Positions 18,187 to 28,717 of a stretch of 64,000 bases of DNA are shown piece after piece. The stretch is from Chitinimonas koreensis (lineage in GTDB: Bacteria; Pseudomonadota; Gammaproteobacteria; Burkholderiales; Chitinimonadaceae): contig NZ_CP060704.1 of NCBI RefSeq assembly GCF_014353015.1, forward strand, positions 3,249,001 to 3,313,000. Reading direction: 5' to 3'. Position 1 is the stretch's first letter. Each line of letters begins with the position of its first letter. Position numbers and translations under genes: made by a program. Under the pieces are notes generated by a model. The model was not told the DNA's origin. It did not search any database and was given only the letters and a program-made list of their open reading frames with translations.

Positions 18187-21009
18187 TTACTTGGTCAGCG
18201 TCATCGCTTCGTCGAGGAAGGCCTTGAGCTGGGCGGTGTGCTTGCTCATGTAGCCGACCGCCGGCGAGGCCGACGACGGCCGGCCCGCGTAGGCCAGCGT
18301 CTGCTTGGGCGACATGCAGGCCTCGAGGCGATGGCGGATCTGGTGCCAGGCGCCCTGGTTGCGCGGCTCTTCCTGCACCCAGGTGATCTCCTTGGCCGCC
18401 GCGTACTTGCCGAGCTCGGCCTTGAGCTCGTCGGTCGGGAAGGGATAGAGCTGCTCGACGCGGACGATGGCGATGTCGCGGGCCTCGCGCTCCTTGCGGG
18501 CGTTGTAGAGGTCGTAGAACACCTGGCCGGCGCAGACCAGCACGCGCTTGACCTTCTTGGCGTCCGGCTGGTCCGGGTCGCCGATCACCGGGCGGAAGCC
18601 GCCCTGGGTGAAGGCGTCGAGGTTGCTCATCGAGTCCTTGTAGCGCAGCAGGCGCTTGGACATGAAGATGATCAGCGGCTTGCGGTACGGCCGCAGCTGC
18701 TGGCGGCGCAGCACGTGGAACATCTGGGCGGCTTCGGACGGCATCACGATCTGCACGTTGTGCTCGGCGCACATCTGCAGGTAGCGCTCCAGGCGCGCCG
18801 AGCTGTGCTCCGGGCCCTGGCCGTCGTAGCCGTGCGGCAGCAGCATGGTCAGGCCGCAGAAACGGCCCCACTTGGTCTCGCCCGAGGTGATGAACTGGTC
18901 GATCACCACCTGCGCGCCGTTGGCGAAGTCGCCGAACTGGGCTTCCCAGATGGTCAGCTCGTCGGGCGCCGAGGAGCTGTAGCCGTATTCGAAGGCCAGC
19001 ACCGCTTCCTCGTTGAGGATCGAGTCGATCACCAGGAAGTGGCCCTGGTTGTCGCTGAGGTTGCGCAGCGGCACGCAGGCGCCGGCATCCCACTTCTCGC
19101 GGTTCTGGTCGTGCAGCACCGCGTGGCGGTGGCTGAAGGTGCCGCGGCCCGAGTCCTCGCCCGAGATGCGGACGCCGTAGCCCTTCTCCAGCAGCGAACC
19201 GTAGGCCAGCGTCTCGGCCATGCCCCAGTCGACGTTCTGCTTGCCGGCGCCCATGTCGCGGCGGGCGGCCAGCACCTTCTCGACGGTCGGATGCAGCTTG
19301 AAACCGTCCGGCACGCGGGTGACCTTCTCGGTCAGCCGGCCGATCTCGGCGGCCGACAGCGTGGTGTCGGTCGGGTGCGCCCAGTGGGTGCCCTTGTAGG
19401 CGCCGAAGTCGATGGCGAAGCTGCGCTTGAAGTCGGTCAGCGTGGTCTGCTCGACGTGCTCGCCCTTGTCCAGCGCGGCGCGGTATTCCTTGATCAGCGC
19501 GTCGGCGGCCTCGGCGCTCAAGAGGCCCTCGGTGACCAGGCGGTCGGCGTACAGCTTGCGGGTGCCGGGGTGCTTGGCGATCTTCTTGTACATCATCGGC
19601 TGGGTCAGCATCGGGTCGTCGCCCTCGTTGTGACCAAGCTTGCGGAAGCAGACCAGGTCGATCACCACGTCGCGGCGGAACTCGCGGCGGTAGTCGAGCG
19701 CGGCCTGCACCACGAAGCAGACCGCTTCCGGATCGTCGCTGTTCACGTGGAAGATCGGCGCCTCGATCATCTTGGCGATGTCGGTGCAGTACAGCGAGGA
19801 ACGCGTGTCGCGCGTGTCGCTGGTGGTGAAGCCGATCTGGTTGTTGATGACGATGTGCATGGTGCCGCCGACGCCGTAGCCACGGGTCTGCGACAGGTTG
19901 AAGGTGCCCTGGTTGGTCCCGAGGCCGATGAAGGCCGAGTCGCCGTGCAAGAGCACCGGCATCACCTGGTCGCCGGTACGGTCGCCGCGGCGCTGCTGGC
20001 GCGCGCGGGCCGAGCCGACCACCACCGGGTTGACGATCTCGAGGTGGGACGGATTGAACGCCAGCGAGACGTGGATCGCGCCGCCCGGGGTCGGGATGTC
20101 GGAGCTGAAGCCCATGTGGTACTTCACGTCGCCCGACGGCAGGTCGTAGCTGTACTTGCCTTCGAATTCGGAGAACAGGTCGCGCGGCTGCTTGCCGAGC
20201 GTATTGACCAGCACGTTGAGGCGGCCGCGGTGGGCCATGCCGATCACCATCTCCTGCACGCCGGTCTCGCCGGCGCCCTGCACCAGGTGGTCCATCGCCG
20301 CGATCAGGCTCTCGCCGCCTTCGAGCGAGAAGCGCTTCTGGCCGACGTACTTGGTGTGCAGGTAGCGCTCGAGCGTCTCGGCGGCGGTGATCTGCTTGAG
20401 GATGCGCAGCTTCTTGTCGCGGCCGAAGCTCGGCGTCGAGCGCGCGTCCTCGAAGCGCTTCTGGATCCAGTGCTTCTGCGCCGAGTTGGTGATGTGCATG
20501 TACTCGAGGCCGATGCTGCCGCAGTAGGTCTGCTTGAGCCGGGCCAGGATGTTGGCCAGCGAATCGCGCTCGGGGCCGACCAGGCTGCCGCAGTCGAAGG
20601 TCAGCGCCATGTCGGCGTCGGTCAGGCCGTGGCTGGCCGGGTCGAGCTCGGGCATGGCCTGGGCGTCGAGCCGCTTGAGCGGATCGAGCGTGGCATAGCG
20701 CGAGCCGAGCACGCGGTAGGCCGAGATCAGCTTGAGCACGGCGACCTGCTTCTTCACCGTCTCGGTCTGCGCCGCGGCGCTGATGCCGCCGGCGCGCGGC
20801 TGCTTGGCGAGCTCGACGAACGATTGCTCGATGGCGGCGCGCGGGATGTCGCGGTCGCTGTTGCCGGGCAGTTGCTGCAGCTTGTCGAAATAGTCGCGCC
20901 ACTCCTGCGCCACGGATTGCGGATCGGCGAGGTATTGCTCGTACAGCTCCTCGATGAACGGCGCGTTTCCGCCGAACAGGTGAGATTGAGCCTGGAATGC
21001 TTGCATCAT
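18187..21009 (-). CDS. sucA: 2-oxoglutarate dehydrogenase E1 component
   Basis: SucA is the thiamine-diphosphate-dependent E1 that decarboxylates 2-oxoglutarate. The 940-residue length is typical. The N-terminus, after the start MMQAFQAQSHLFGGNAPFIE, has ELYEQYLADPQSVAQEWRDY, the conserved E2-interacting segment. Other landmarks are GMAHRGRLNVLVNTLGKQPR, the substrate loop KYHMGFSSD, the ThDP/Mg region GDSAFIGLGTNQGTFNLSQT then RGYGVGGTMHIVINNQIGFT, and the transketolase-like C-terminal half with SGEDSGRGTFSHRHAVLHDQ and EYGYSSSAPDELTIWEAQFG. It follows gltA and precedes sucB with about 70 bp containing a small GC hairpin (18156-18173). Confidence 0.97.
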   Translation of the reverse strand: MMQAFQAQSHLFGGNAPFIEELYEQYLADPQSVAQEWRDYFDKLQQLPGNSDRDIPRAAIEQSFVELAKQPRAGGISAAAQTETVKKQVAVLKLISAYRVLGSRYATLDPLKRLDAQAMPELDPASHGLTDADMALTFDCGSLVGPERDSLANILARLKQTYCGSIGLEYMHITNSAQKHWIQKRFEDARSTPSFGRDKKLRILKQITAAETLERYLHTKYVGQKRFSLEGGESLIAAMDHLVQGAGETGVQEMVIGMAHRGRLNVLVNTLGKQPRDLFSEFEGKYSYDLPSGDVKYHMGFSSDIPTPGGAIHVSLAFNPSHLEIVNPVVVGSARARQQRRGDRTGDQVMPVLLHGDSAFIGLGTNQGTFNLSQTRGYGVGGTMHIVINNQIGFTTSDTRDTRSSLYCTDIAKMIEAPIFHVNSDDPEAVCFVVQAALDYRREFRRDVVIDLVCFRKLGHNEGDDPMLTQPMMYKKIAKHPGTRKLYADRLVTEGLLSAEAADALIKEYRAALDKGEHVEQTTLTDFKRSFAIDFGAYKGTHWAHPTDTTLSAAEIGRLTEKVTRVPDGFKLHPTVEKVLAARRDMGAGKQNVDWGMAETLAYGSLLEKGYGVRISGEDSGRGTFSHRHAVLHDQNREKWDAGACVPLRNLSDNQGHFLVIDSILNEEAVLAFEYGYSSSAPDELTIWEAQFGDFANGAQVVIDQFITSGETKWGRFCGLTMLLPHGYDGQGPEHSSARLERYLQMCAEHNVQIVMPSEAAQMFHVLRRQQLRPYRKPLIIFMSKRLLRYKDSMSNLDAFTQGGFRPVIGDPDQPDAKKVKRVLVCAGQVFYDLYNARKEREARDIAIVRVEQLYPFPTDELKAELGKYAAAKEITWVQEEPRNQGAWHQIRHRLEACMSPKQTLAYAGRPSSASPAVGYMSKHTAQLKAFLDEAMTLTK

Positions 21010-21095
21010 GATGGGTTGGCCTTTGGCGTTTTTGCTTTTCGCTTGGGCGAGACGATTTCGACGGTCAGGTTGGAACGGGAATGCGGATGCGCAAA

Positions 21096-21123
21096 GGCGC
21101 GCCCGGCCGGAACCGGGCGCGCC
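21096..21123 (-). terminator. Possible terminator or attenuator hairpin between gltA and sucA
   Basis: An 11-bp perfect stem GGCGCGCCCGG / CCGGGCGCGCC with a six-base loop lies 10 bp after the gltA stop codon. On the minus strand only TTTGCG follows, so it may reduce rather than stop transcription into sucA. Confidence 0.5.
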
Positions 21124-21132
21124 GCAGGGCGA

Positions 21133-22416
<1,284 letters not shown>

Positions 22417-22506
22417 GTGAAAAATGCTCCAGATTGAATTTCGGGTGAACCTGCGCAAGGCGTCAGCACGCCTGTCGTGGCCCTCGAACTAACCGCATCT
22501 TGTTAT

Positions 22507-22767
22507 TTATTCGTTGTCTCGTACTTGCCAGCGCCGCAACCGCGCGACCAGGGGGTTCAGGCGCACGTCATCGGTTTCGGTTTTGCCGTCCACCAGGTCC
22601 AACAGATCGTTGTCCGGCAGCATCAGCAAGTCCTGGTAGGCGTCCAGTTCGGCGGGGCTCAGCGAGTCGAACTCGTGTTCCAGGAAAGGCTGGAACACCA
22701 GGTCGAGCTCAAGGAGCCCGCGCCGCGAACGCCAGCGGAGTCGATTCTTGTCCGCTTGGGTATGCAT
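22507..22767 (-). CDS. sdhE: Succinate dehydrogenase flavinylation factor SdhE
   Basis: SdhE (Sdh5/YgfY family) helps attach FAD covalently to SdhA. The 86-residue product reads MHTQADKNRLRWRSRRGLLE and LDLVFQPFLEHEFDSLSPAE, with the diagnostic RGxxE motif (RGLLE). It ends PLVARLRRWQVRDNE, as in family members. An in-frame TTG four codons earlier also exists, but ATG is preferred. It starts 14 bp after the sdhB stop, so it is co-transcribed with its client operon. Confidence 0.92.
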   Translation of the reverse strand: MHTQADKNRLRWRSRRGLLELDLVFQPFLEHEFDSLSPAELDAYQDLLMLPDNDLLDLVDGKTETDDVRLNPLVARLRRWQVRDNE

Positions 22768-22780
22768 TGCGTCTGCCAAC

Positions 22781-23491
22781 TCAGGCGATCCGCTTGACCA
22801 TCAGTTCCTTGATCTTGCCGATCGCCTTGGTCGGATTGAGCTCCTTGGGGCAGACGTCGACGCAGTTCATGATGGTGTGGCAGCGGAACAGGCGGTACGG
22901 GTCTTCCAGGTTGTCCAGCCGCTCGTTGATGGCGGTATCGCGCGTGTCGGCGATGAAGCGGTAGGCGGCCAGCAGGCCGGCCGGACCGACGAACTTGTCC
23001 GGGTTCCACCAGAACGACGGGCAGGAGGTCGAGCAGCAGGCGCACAGGATGCACTCGTACAGGCCGTCGAGCTCCGAGCGGTCCTCGGGGCTCTGCAGCC
23101 GCTCCTTCTCGGGCGGCGGCGTGTCGTTGATCACGTAGGGCTTGATCGAGTGGTACTGCTTGAAGAACTGCGCCATGTCGACGATCAGGTCGCGCACCAC
23201 CGGCAGGCCCGGCAGCGGGCGCAGCTCGATCGGCTGCTTGAGCGTGTCGATGTCGGTCACGCAAGCGAGGCCGTTCTTGCCGTTGATGTTCATCGCGTCC
23301 GAGCCGCACACGCCTTCGCGGCAGGAGCGGCGGAACGACAGCGTGTCGTCCTTCACCTTGAGCTTGACCAGGGCATCGAGCAGCTTGCGCTCGGTGGCGT
23401 CGACCTCGACGCTGATGTCCTGCATGTAGGGCTTGGCGTCCTTGTCCGGATCGTAGCGGTAGATGCTGAATTTGACGGTTTGCATGGTCAT
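22781..23491 (-). CDS. sdhB: Succinate dehydrogenase iron-sulfur subunit
   Basis: The 236-residue SdhB passes electrons from FAD to quinone through three clusters. The [2Fe-2S] ligands are in SFRRSCREGVCGSDAMNING then KNGLAC. The [4Fe-4S] site is CILCACCSTSCPSFWWNPDK, and the [3Fe-4S] site is CHTIMNCVDVCPKELNPTKA. The tryptophan after the 4Fe site (FWWNP) takes part in quinone binding in the family. Start, length and all cysteines are standard. It lies 15 bp after sdhA in the same leftward operon. Confidence 0.97.
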   Translation of the reverse strand: MTMQTVKFSIYRYDPDKDAKPYMQDISVEVDATERKLLDALVKLKVKDDTLSFRRSCREGVCGSDAMNINGKNGLACVTDIDTLKQPIELRPLPGLPVVRDLIVDMAQFFKQYHSIKPYVINDTPPPEKERLQSPEDRSELDGLYECILCACCSTSCPSFWWNPDKFVGPAGLLAAYRFIADTRDTAINERLDNLEDPYRLFRCHTIMNCVDVCPKELNPTKAIGKIKELMVKRIA

Positions 23492-23506
23492 TTCGCTCGA
23501 CCCCTT

Positions 23507-25282
23507 TTAGTAAGAACGCGCCTTGAGGGCGATGGTTTCGACGGTCAGCGGGGTCAGGTTCACCGGCTTGTATTCGAGTGTGTTGCCCTCGCGCTGCCAC
23601 AGCGTGTGCTTGAGCCAGTTGGCGTCGTCGCGGCCGTTCGGACGCTCCGGCGTATCGGGCGCGTCGTCGCGGACGTGGGCGCCGCGCGATTCGGTGCGCG
23701 CCTCGGCCGAGATCATGGTGGCCTTGGCCACTTCGATCAGGTTGTCGAGCTCGAGCGCCTCGATGCGGGCGGTGTTGAAGACCTTGGACTTGTCGCCGAT
23801 CTGGGTCTTCTTGACCATCTGCTCGACTTCCAGAATCTTCTGCACGCCTTCCTTGAGCTTGTCCTTGAAGCGGAACACGCCGCAGTGCGCCTGCATGGTG
23901 CGCTGCATGGCGGTACGCGCCTCGTTGACCTCGACGCCGCCGGTCTGGTTGTTGAGCCGGTCGACGCGGGCCAGCGTGCGGTCGATCTCGCCCTGCGGGA
24001 TCTCGGGCAGCGCCTTGACCTGGGTCTTGACGTAGTCGATCAGCGAATCGCCGGCGCTCTTGCCGAACACCAGCAGGTCGAGCAGCGAATTGGTGCCGAG
24101 GCGGTTGGCGCCGTGCACCGAGGCGCAGGCCACTTCGCCGGCGGCGTAGAAGCCCGGCACCACCTGGTCGCCGACGATCACTTCGCCGCGGTAGTTGGTC
24201 GGGATGCCGCCCATCTGGTAGTGGCAGGTCGGCACCACCGGGATCGGCGCCTTGATCGGGTCGACGCCGGCGAACTTGATCGAGATCTCGCGGATGCCGG
24301 GCAGGCGGTGCTTGATGACTTCAGGGTCGAGGTGGGTGATGTCCAGCAGCACGTGGTCCTTGGCGACGCCGCAGCCGCGGCCTTCGTTGATCTCGGTCAC
24401 CATCGCGCGCGACACCACGTCGCGCGAGGCCAGGTCCTTGGCCACCGGCGCGTAGCGCTCCATGAAGCGCTCGCCGTTCGAGTTGCGCAGGATGCCGCCC
24501 TCGCCGCGCACGCCTTCGGTGATCAGCACGCCGGCGCCGGCCACGCCGGTCGGGTGGAACTGCCAGAACTCCATGTCTTCGAGCGGGATGCCGGCACGGG
24601 CGGCCATGCCCAGGCCGTCGCCGGTATTGATGAAGGCATTGGTCGACGAGGCGAAGATGCGGCCGGCGCCGCCGGTGGCGAACAGCGTGGCCTTGGCCTG
24701 GAACACCACGATCTCGGCGGTTTCCATTTCCATGGCGATCACGCCCAGCACCTTGCCGTCGGCGTCGCGGATCATGTCCAGCGCCATCCACTCGACGAAG
24801 AACTGGGTGTTGGCGCGCACGTTGCGCTGGTACAGCGCGTGCAGCATGGCGTGGCCGGTCCGGTCGGCGGCGGCGCAGGCTCGGCGCACCGGCTTCTCGC
24901 CGAAGTTGGACATGTGGCCGCCGAACGGGCGCTGGTAGATGGTGCCGTCGTCGTTGCGGTCGAACGGCATGCCGAAGTGCTCGAGCTCGATCACCGCCTG
25001 CGGCGCGGCGCGGCACATGAATTCGATCGCATCCTGGTCGCCGAGCCAGTCCGAGCCCTTGACCGTGTCGTACATGTGCCAGTGCCAGTGGTCGGGCTCG
25101 GAATTGCCGAGCGAGGCCGACACGCCGCCCTGGGCCGCCACGGTATGCGAGCGGGTCGGGAACACCTTGGACAGCACGGCCGTCTTCAGGCCGGCCTCGG
25201 ACAACTGCAGCGCGGCGCGCAGACCGGCACCGCCGGCACCGACCACCACCGCATCAAACGTTCGCTTGGGAAGATTCGCCAT
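23507..25282 (-). CDS. sdhA: Succinate dehydrogenase flavoprotein subunit
   Basis: SdhA oxidises succinate to fumarate using covalently bound FAD. The 591-residue product starts MANLPKRTFDAVVVGAGGAG with the dinucleotide-binding motif VVVGAGGAGLRAALQ. The flavin-linking histidine lies in TRSHTVAAQGGVSASLG (His near residue 45). Other conserved segments are QFHPTGVAGAGVLITEGVRG, GANRLGTNSLLDLLVFGKSA and TESRGAHVRDDAPDTPERPN. The start codon overlaps the sdhD stop (TAATG), which shows tight coupling. An earlier in-frame start (MGCV...) lies within sdhD and is not needed. Confidence 0.97.
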   Translation of the reverse strand: MANLPKRTFDAVVVGAGGAGLRAALQLSEAGLKTAVLSKVFPTRSHTVAAQGGVSASLGNSEPDHWHWHMYDTVKGSDWLGDQDAIEFMCRAAPQAVIELEHFGMPFDRNDDGTIYQRPFGGHMSNFGEKPVRRACAAADRTGHAMLHALYQRNVRANTQFFVEWMALDMIRDADGKVLGVIAMEMETAEIVVFQAKATLFATGGAGRIFASSTNAFINTGDGLGMAARAGIPLEDMEFWQFHPTGVAGAGVLITEGVRGEGGILRNSNGERFMERYAPVAKDLASRDVVSRAMVTEINEGRGCGVAKDHVLLDITHLDPEVIKHRLPGIREISIKFAGVDPIKAPIPVVPTCHYQMGGIPTNYRGEVIVGDQVVPGFYAAGEVACASVHGANRLGTNSLLDLLVFGKSAGDSLIDYVKTQVKALPEIPQGEIDRTLARVDRLNNQTGGVEVNEARTAMQRTMQAHCGVFRFKDKLKEGVQKILEVEQMVKKTQIGDKSKVFNTARIEALELDNLIEVAKATMISAEARTESRGAHVRDDAPDTPERPNGRDDANWLKHTLWQREGNTLEYKPVNLTPLTVETIALKARSY

Positions 25283-25629
25283 TACACACCCCACACCACT
25301 TTAACCGCGTAAACAAAGCTGCCGACGAGCCACAGGATGGTGGCGACATGGAGCGCGAGGCGCAGCCCCAAGGGCTTGACGTAGTCCATCCAGATGTCGC
25401 GCACGCCGACCCAGGCATGCAGCAGCAGCGCGATCACGGTGACGGTGGTGAAGACGCGCACCCAGGTGCAGGCGAACAGTTCCTTCCAGCCCTCGAAATT
25501 GGCGTGGGCAGCCAGGAACAGGAGGGCGACGAGGCCCACGGTGTAGACCAGCATCACCACGGCGGTGATGCGTTGCAGCAGCCAGTCGCGCAGACCGTAA
25601 TGCGCGCCGATGACGTGACGATTTACCAC
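25282..25629 (-). CDS. sdhD: Succinate dehydrogenase membrane anchor subunit D
   Basis: The 115-residue protein has three predicted membrane segments: roughly residues 18-40 (ITAVVMLVYTVGLVALLFLA), 58-78 (VFTTVTVIALLLHAWVGVRD) and 90-112 (LALHVATILWLVGSFVYAVK). The histidine in LLHAWVGVRDIWMDYVKP is the usual heme b ligand position, and Arg/Asp/Tyr nearby belong to the quinone site. It overlaps sdhC by 7 bp and sdhA by 1 bp. Confidence 0.93.
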   Translation of the reverse strand: MVNRHVIGAHYGLRDWLLQRITAVVMLVYTVGLVALLFLAAHANFEGWKELFACTWVRVFTTVTVIALLLHAWVGVRDIWMDYVKPLGLRLALHVATILWLVGSFVYAVKVVWGV

Positions 25630-25997
25630 AGGGCACCTCCGATGGTGGCCGTGAGCAGCAGGCTGACGACCATCACAGCCTTGGCGGTATTACGCGCGGT
25701 GGGGAGATCGATGCCCTTGTGCACGTCGAGGAACAGGAAGCGGACGCCGGCGCAGGCGTGGTGCAGGTAGGCCCACAAGAGGGCCAGCAGGGCCAGCTTG
25801 ACCAGCGGGAAGCCGATGAAGCCGCGGAAGGCGTCGAATTGCGCCTGGCTCGACAGCGAACCGGCCAGGAGCCAGAACACGACGGGGATGGCGATGAACA
25901 TGAGCGCACCGCTGACGCGGTGCAGAATCGAGACGATGCCCGGTAATGGCAACCTGATCTTGGGGAGATCCAGGTGTTTGGGCCGTGTTTTCTCCAT
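25623..25997 (-). CDS. sdhC: Succinate dehydrogenase cytochrome b556 subunit C
   Basis: The 124-residue protein starts MEKTRPKHLDLPKIRLPLPG and carries the signature SILHRVSGALMFIAIPVVFW (S..HR, quinone site and first helix). A second helix follows at about 64-88 (FPLVKLALLALLWAYLHHAC) with heme-ligand histidines in HHACAGVRFLFLDVHKG, and a third helix lies at the end (AVMVVSLLLTATIGGALW). It is the first gene of the leftward sdhCDAB-sdhE-gltA-sucAB-lpdA-sucCD series. About 200 bp separate it from the GntR gene, and a TACAAT -10-like box lies there. Confidence 0.95.
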   Translation of the reverse strand: MEKTRPKHLDLPKIRLPLPGIVSILHRVSGALMFIAIPVVFWLLAGSLSSQAQFDAFRGFIGFPLVKLALLALLWAYLHHACAGVRFLFLDVHKGIDLPTARNTAKAVMVVSLLLTATIGGALW

Positions 25998-26132
25998 GAC
26001 GCGTTTCCTTTTTTTGTATCAAACCCGGCGAAGCCGGCACTGCGCACTGCCGACCGGGCCGCTGATTCGACCCGATCCGGCATGCCCTGGCCGGACGCGA
26101 TCGGGTCCGGCCGGCCTGGGCAAAGCCTTTCG

Positions 26133-26140
26133 ATTGTAGC
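26133..26140 (-). promoter_or_regulatory. Probable -10 element of the sdh promoter
   Basis: Read on the minus strand, this is GCTACAAT, identical to the box upstream of fdxA. It lies about 140 bp before sdhC, implying a long leader. No clear -35 box at 17 bp spacing was found, so confidence is limited. Confidence 0.35.
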
Positions 26141-26198
26141 AAACCGGCACGCCGCTACCGGCCCAACTCCATCCTTGCAATCTCACCGCCGTGGCGGC

Positions 26199-26921
26199 TC
26201 AGACACGGTAGACGTAGCGATCGGTGCGGCAACGCAACACCGACCATTCGATCGCCTGGCCGTCGAGCGTGCCGGCCGACTTCGCCACTTCCAGGAGCGG
26301 CGCGTCGAGCTCGACGCCGAGCAGCCTGGCGTCCTCGCGCCCGGCCGCGCCCGCGCGGAACTGCGGCGGCGACGACAGCACCCTCAGGCCGAATTCGCGC
26401 CACCATACCGTGCGCAAATTGCAATTGGCCTGCCGGATGCGGCGTGCGTCGAGCCCCTCGAAGCGCTCCGCCGCCACGAAACTCTCGATCAGCGCGAACG
26501 GCTCGCCGGCCACCCGCGCCAATCGCTTCACCACGATCAGCTCGGCCCCGCGGCGCAGGCCCAGCATCGCGGCGACTTCCTCGCCGGCGTGGCTGCGCGC
26601 GCAGGCGAGCAGCTCCACCGAAGTATCCTGGGCCCGTGCAAGGCCCGGCAATTCGGCCTTGCCCCAATCGTCGTCGACCGCGGCGACGAAGGTGCCGAGC
26701 CCCTGGCGCCGCAGCAAGAGGCCCTCGGCCACCAGCGAATCGAGCCCCTTGCGCACCGTGCCCTGGCTCACGCCGAGCCGGTCGGCCAGGTCGACCTCGC
26801 TCGGCAGCGCCTCGCCGGCATCCCACTCGCCCTGCTCGATGGCGGCCACGATGTGCTCGCGCACCTGCTGGTACAGCGGCTGGCGGGCAGGCAAGGCGGT
26901 CGATACGCGATGGACAGCCAT
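26199..26921 (-). CDS. GntR/HutC-family transcriptional regulator of the TCA cluster (inferred target)
   Basis: The 240-residue protein has an N-terminal GntR winged helix (residues 13-80: PLYQQVREHIVAAIEQGEWD, LPSEVDLADRLGVSQGTVRK, GLDSLVAEGLLLRRQGLGTF). A C-terminal UTRA effector domain of the HutC subfamily follows (ELLACARSHAGEEVAAMLGL to RCRTDRYVYRV). It sits between the sdh operon and the divergent mdh gene. A perfect 14-bp palindrome (26985-26998) lies between its start and mdh. GntR regulators next to sdh operons are predicted TCA-cycle regulators in betaproteobacteria. That it controls itself, mdh and possibly sdh is an inference from position. Confidence 0.88.
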   Translation of the reverse strand: MAVHRVSTALPARQPLYQQVREHIVAAIEQGEWDAGEALPSEVDLADRLGVSQGTVRKGLDSLVAEGLLLRRQGLGTFVAAVDDDWGKAELPGLARAQDTSVELLACARSHAGEEVAAMLGLRRGAELIVVKRLARVAGEPFALIESFVAAERFEGLDARRIRQANCNLRTVWWREFGLRVLSSPPQFRAGAAGREDARLLGVELDAPLLEVAKSAGTLDGQAIEWSVLRCRTDRYVYRV

Positions 26922-26984
26922 GAACCCTCGCAGTTTGCGAAATTCCGCGCTTTATACGCTGGCGCGGGAAGGCTGTCCAATCAA

Positions 26985-26998
26985 GTCTTATATAAGAC
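26985..26998. promoter_or_regulatory. Perfect palindrome, probable GntR operator between the regulator and mdh
   Basis: GTCTTATATAAGAC reads the same on both strands and is followed by another half-site-like ATAAGA. It lies 64 bp before the regulator start and about 190 bp before mdh, in an AT-rich patch suited to a divergent promoter. Size and symmetry fit a GntR-family dimer site. Confidence 0.7.
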
Positions 26999-27188
26999 AT
27001 AAGATTGCGTTGCAACAAGCGCTCCCGAAATCGGGAATCCGGGTGATTTCAGCAGGTTGTGATGCTAGACTCGCCGGCATCGCTGCACTGCGACATGGCG
27101 CGCGCGTGCCGTTTTTTTATATTCGGACGCGGCCAGGCCGCAGCGGCGCCGCTATCCCCTCCCCATCCAGACTTCTAGGAGCCTCACG

Positions 27189-28174
<986 letters not shown>

Positions 28175-28202
28175 TCGTTCCACAGAGCGATCAGCAGCAA
28201 GT

Positions 28203-28232
28203 AAAAAAGGCGAACTTCGGTTCGCCTTTTTA
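28203..28232 (+). terminator. Rho-independent terminator after mdh
   Basis: A-rich AAAAAAGGCGAAC pairs with GTTCGCCTTTTT around the stable tetraloop TTCG and ends in a T-run. It starts about 28 bp beyond the (corrected) mdh stop. The A/T arms would also allow action on the opposite strand. The next 195 bp (28233-28426) is A+T-rich with no gene that I can support. Confidence 0.92.
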
Positions 28233-28426
28233 TTTCTACACGTTATTTTTGCTTCCAATTTCCTGCGTAGATGACTATCTCCATTTACTGCCGTCAATAC
28301 CCGATATTCCGATCTTCAACGGTTAAGGGCACATTCAGAAACGTCGAATTCTGGCACCTTGGTCATCATAACCCGTTGATTTTTCGTTGCATAGAGTTCC
28401 GAAAGTAGGCTTCTGGATGTACCCTA

Positions 28427-28717
28427 TTACCTTTCCTTCGCAAGATCGCAGCCGCAATTTGTGCATTTATCATCAATATAAAGCGAATATCGACGCAGCC
28501 CAGGAATATCGCCAATTGGCTTGCCGCACCCAGGACATCTAATACGCGTCAAGAAATACCTAAGCAAATTTGCTACAAGGATCGTAACAACGAAAACAAC
28601 AAAACCATGAAGACCTGAATTCAATCCTATAATAGCAAACAAAAACAGGCCAATGAAGGATCCCATAATTAGAAGCCTATACTTAGCAAGCGGCGACATA
28701 TGAAGGACCTCAATCAT
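28427..28717 (-). CDS. Small membrane protein with a zinc ribbon, overlapping the end of the RHS gene
   Basis: I do not recognise a named family. The 96-residue product starts MIEVLHMSPLAKYRLLIMGS and has two hydrophobic helices (about residues 14-32 GSFIGLFLFAIIGLNSGL and 37-55 HGFVVFVVTILVANLLRYFL). A zinc-ribbon-like pair follows (CPGCGKPIG at about 63 and CTNCGCDL near the end). Its ATG overlaps the stop codon of the upstream RHS gene (ATGA), so it is translated from the same message. The codon usage and base composition are much more A+T-rich than the rest of the window. Position directly behind a polymorphic-toxin-like RHS protein is where an immunity gene would be, but the C4 ribbon is not typical of known immunity proteins. 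A later start at MSPLAKYR is possible. Confidence 0.7.
   Translation of the reverse strand: MIEVLHMSPLAKYRLLIMGSFIGLFLFAIIGLNSGLHGFVVFVVTILVANLLRYFLTRIRCPGCGKPIGDIPGLRRYSLYIDDKCTNCGCDLAKER

Noticed and set aside
22748..25312. An 854-codon plus-strand frame opposite sdhA/sdhB
   Set aside because: Same composition effect; sdhA and sdhB carry all family motifs on the other strand.
28240..28430. Insertion-sequence remnant downstream of mdh
   Set aside because: A+T-rich, but I found no terminal inverted repeats, target duplication or transposase fragment.
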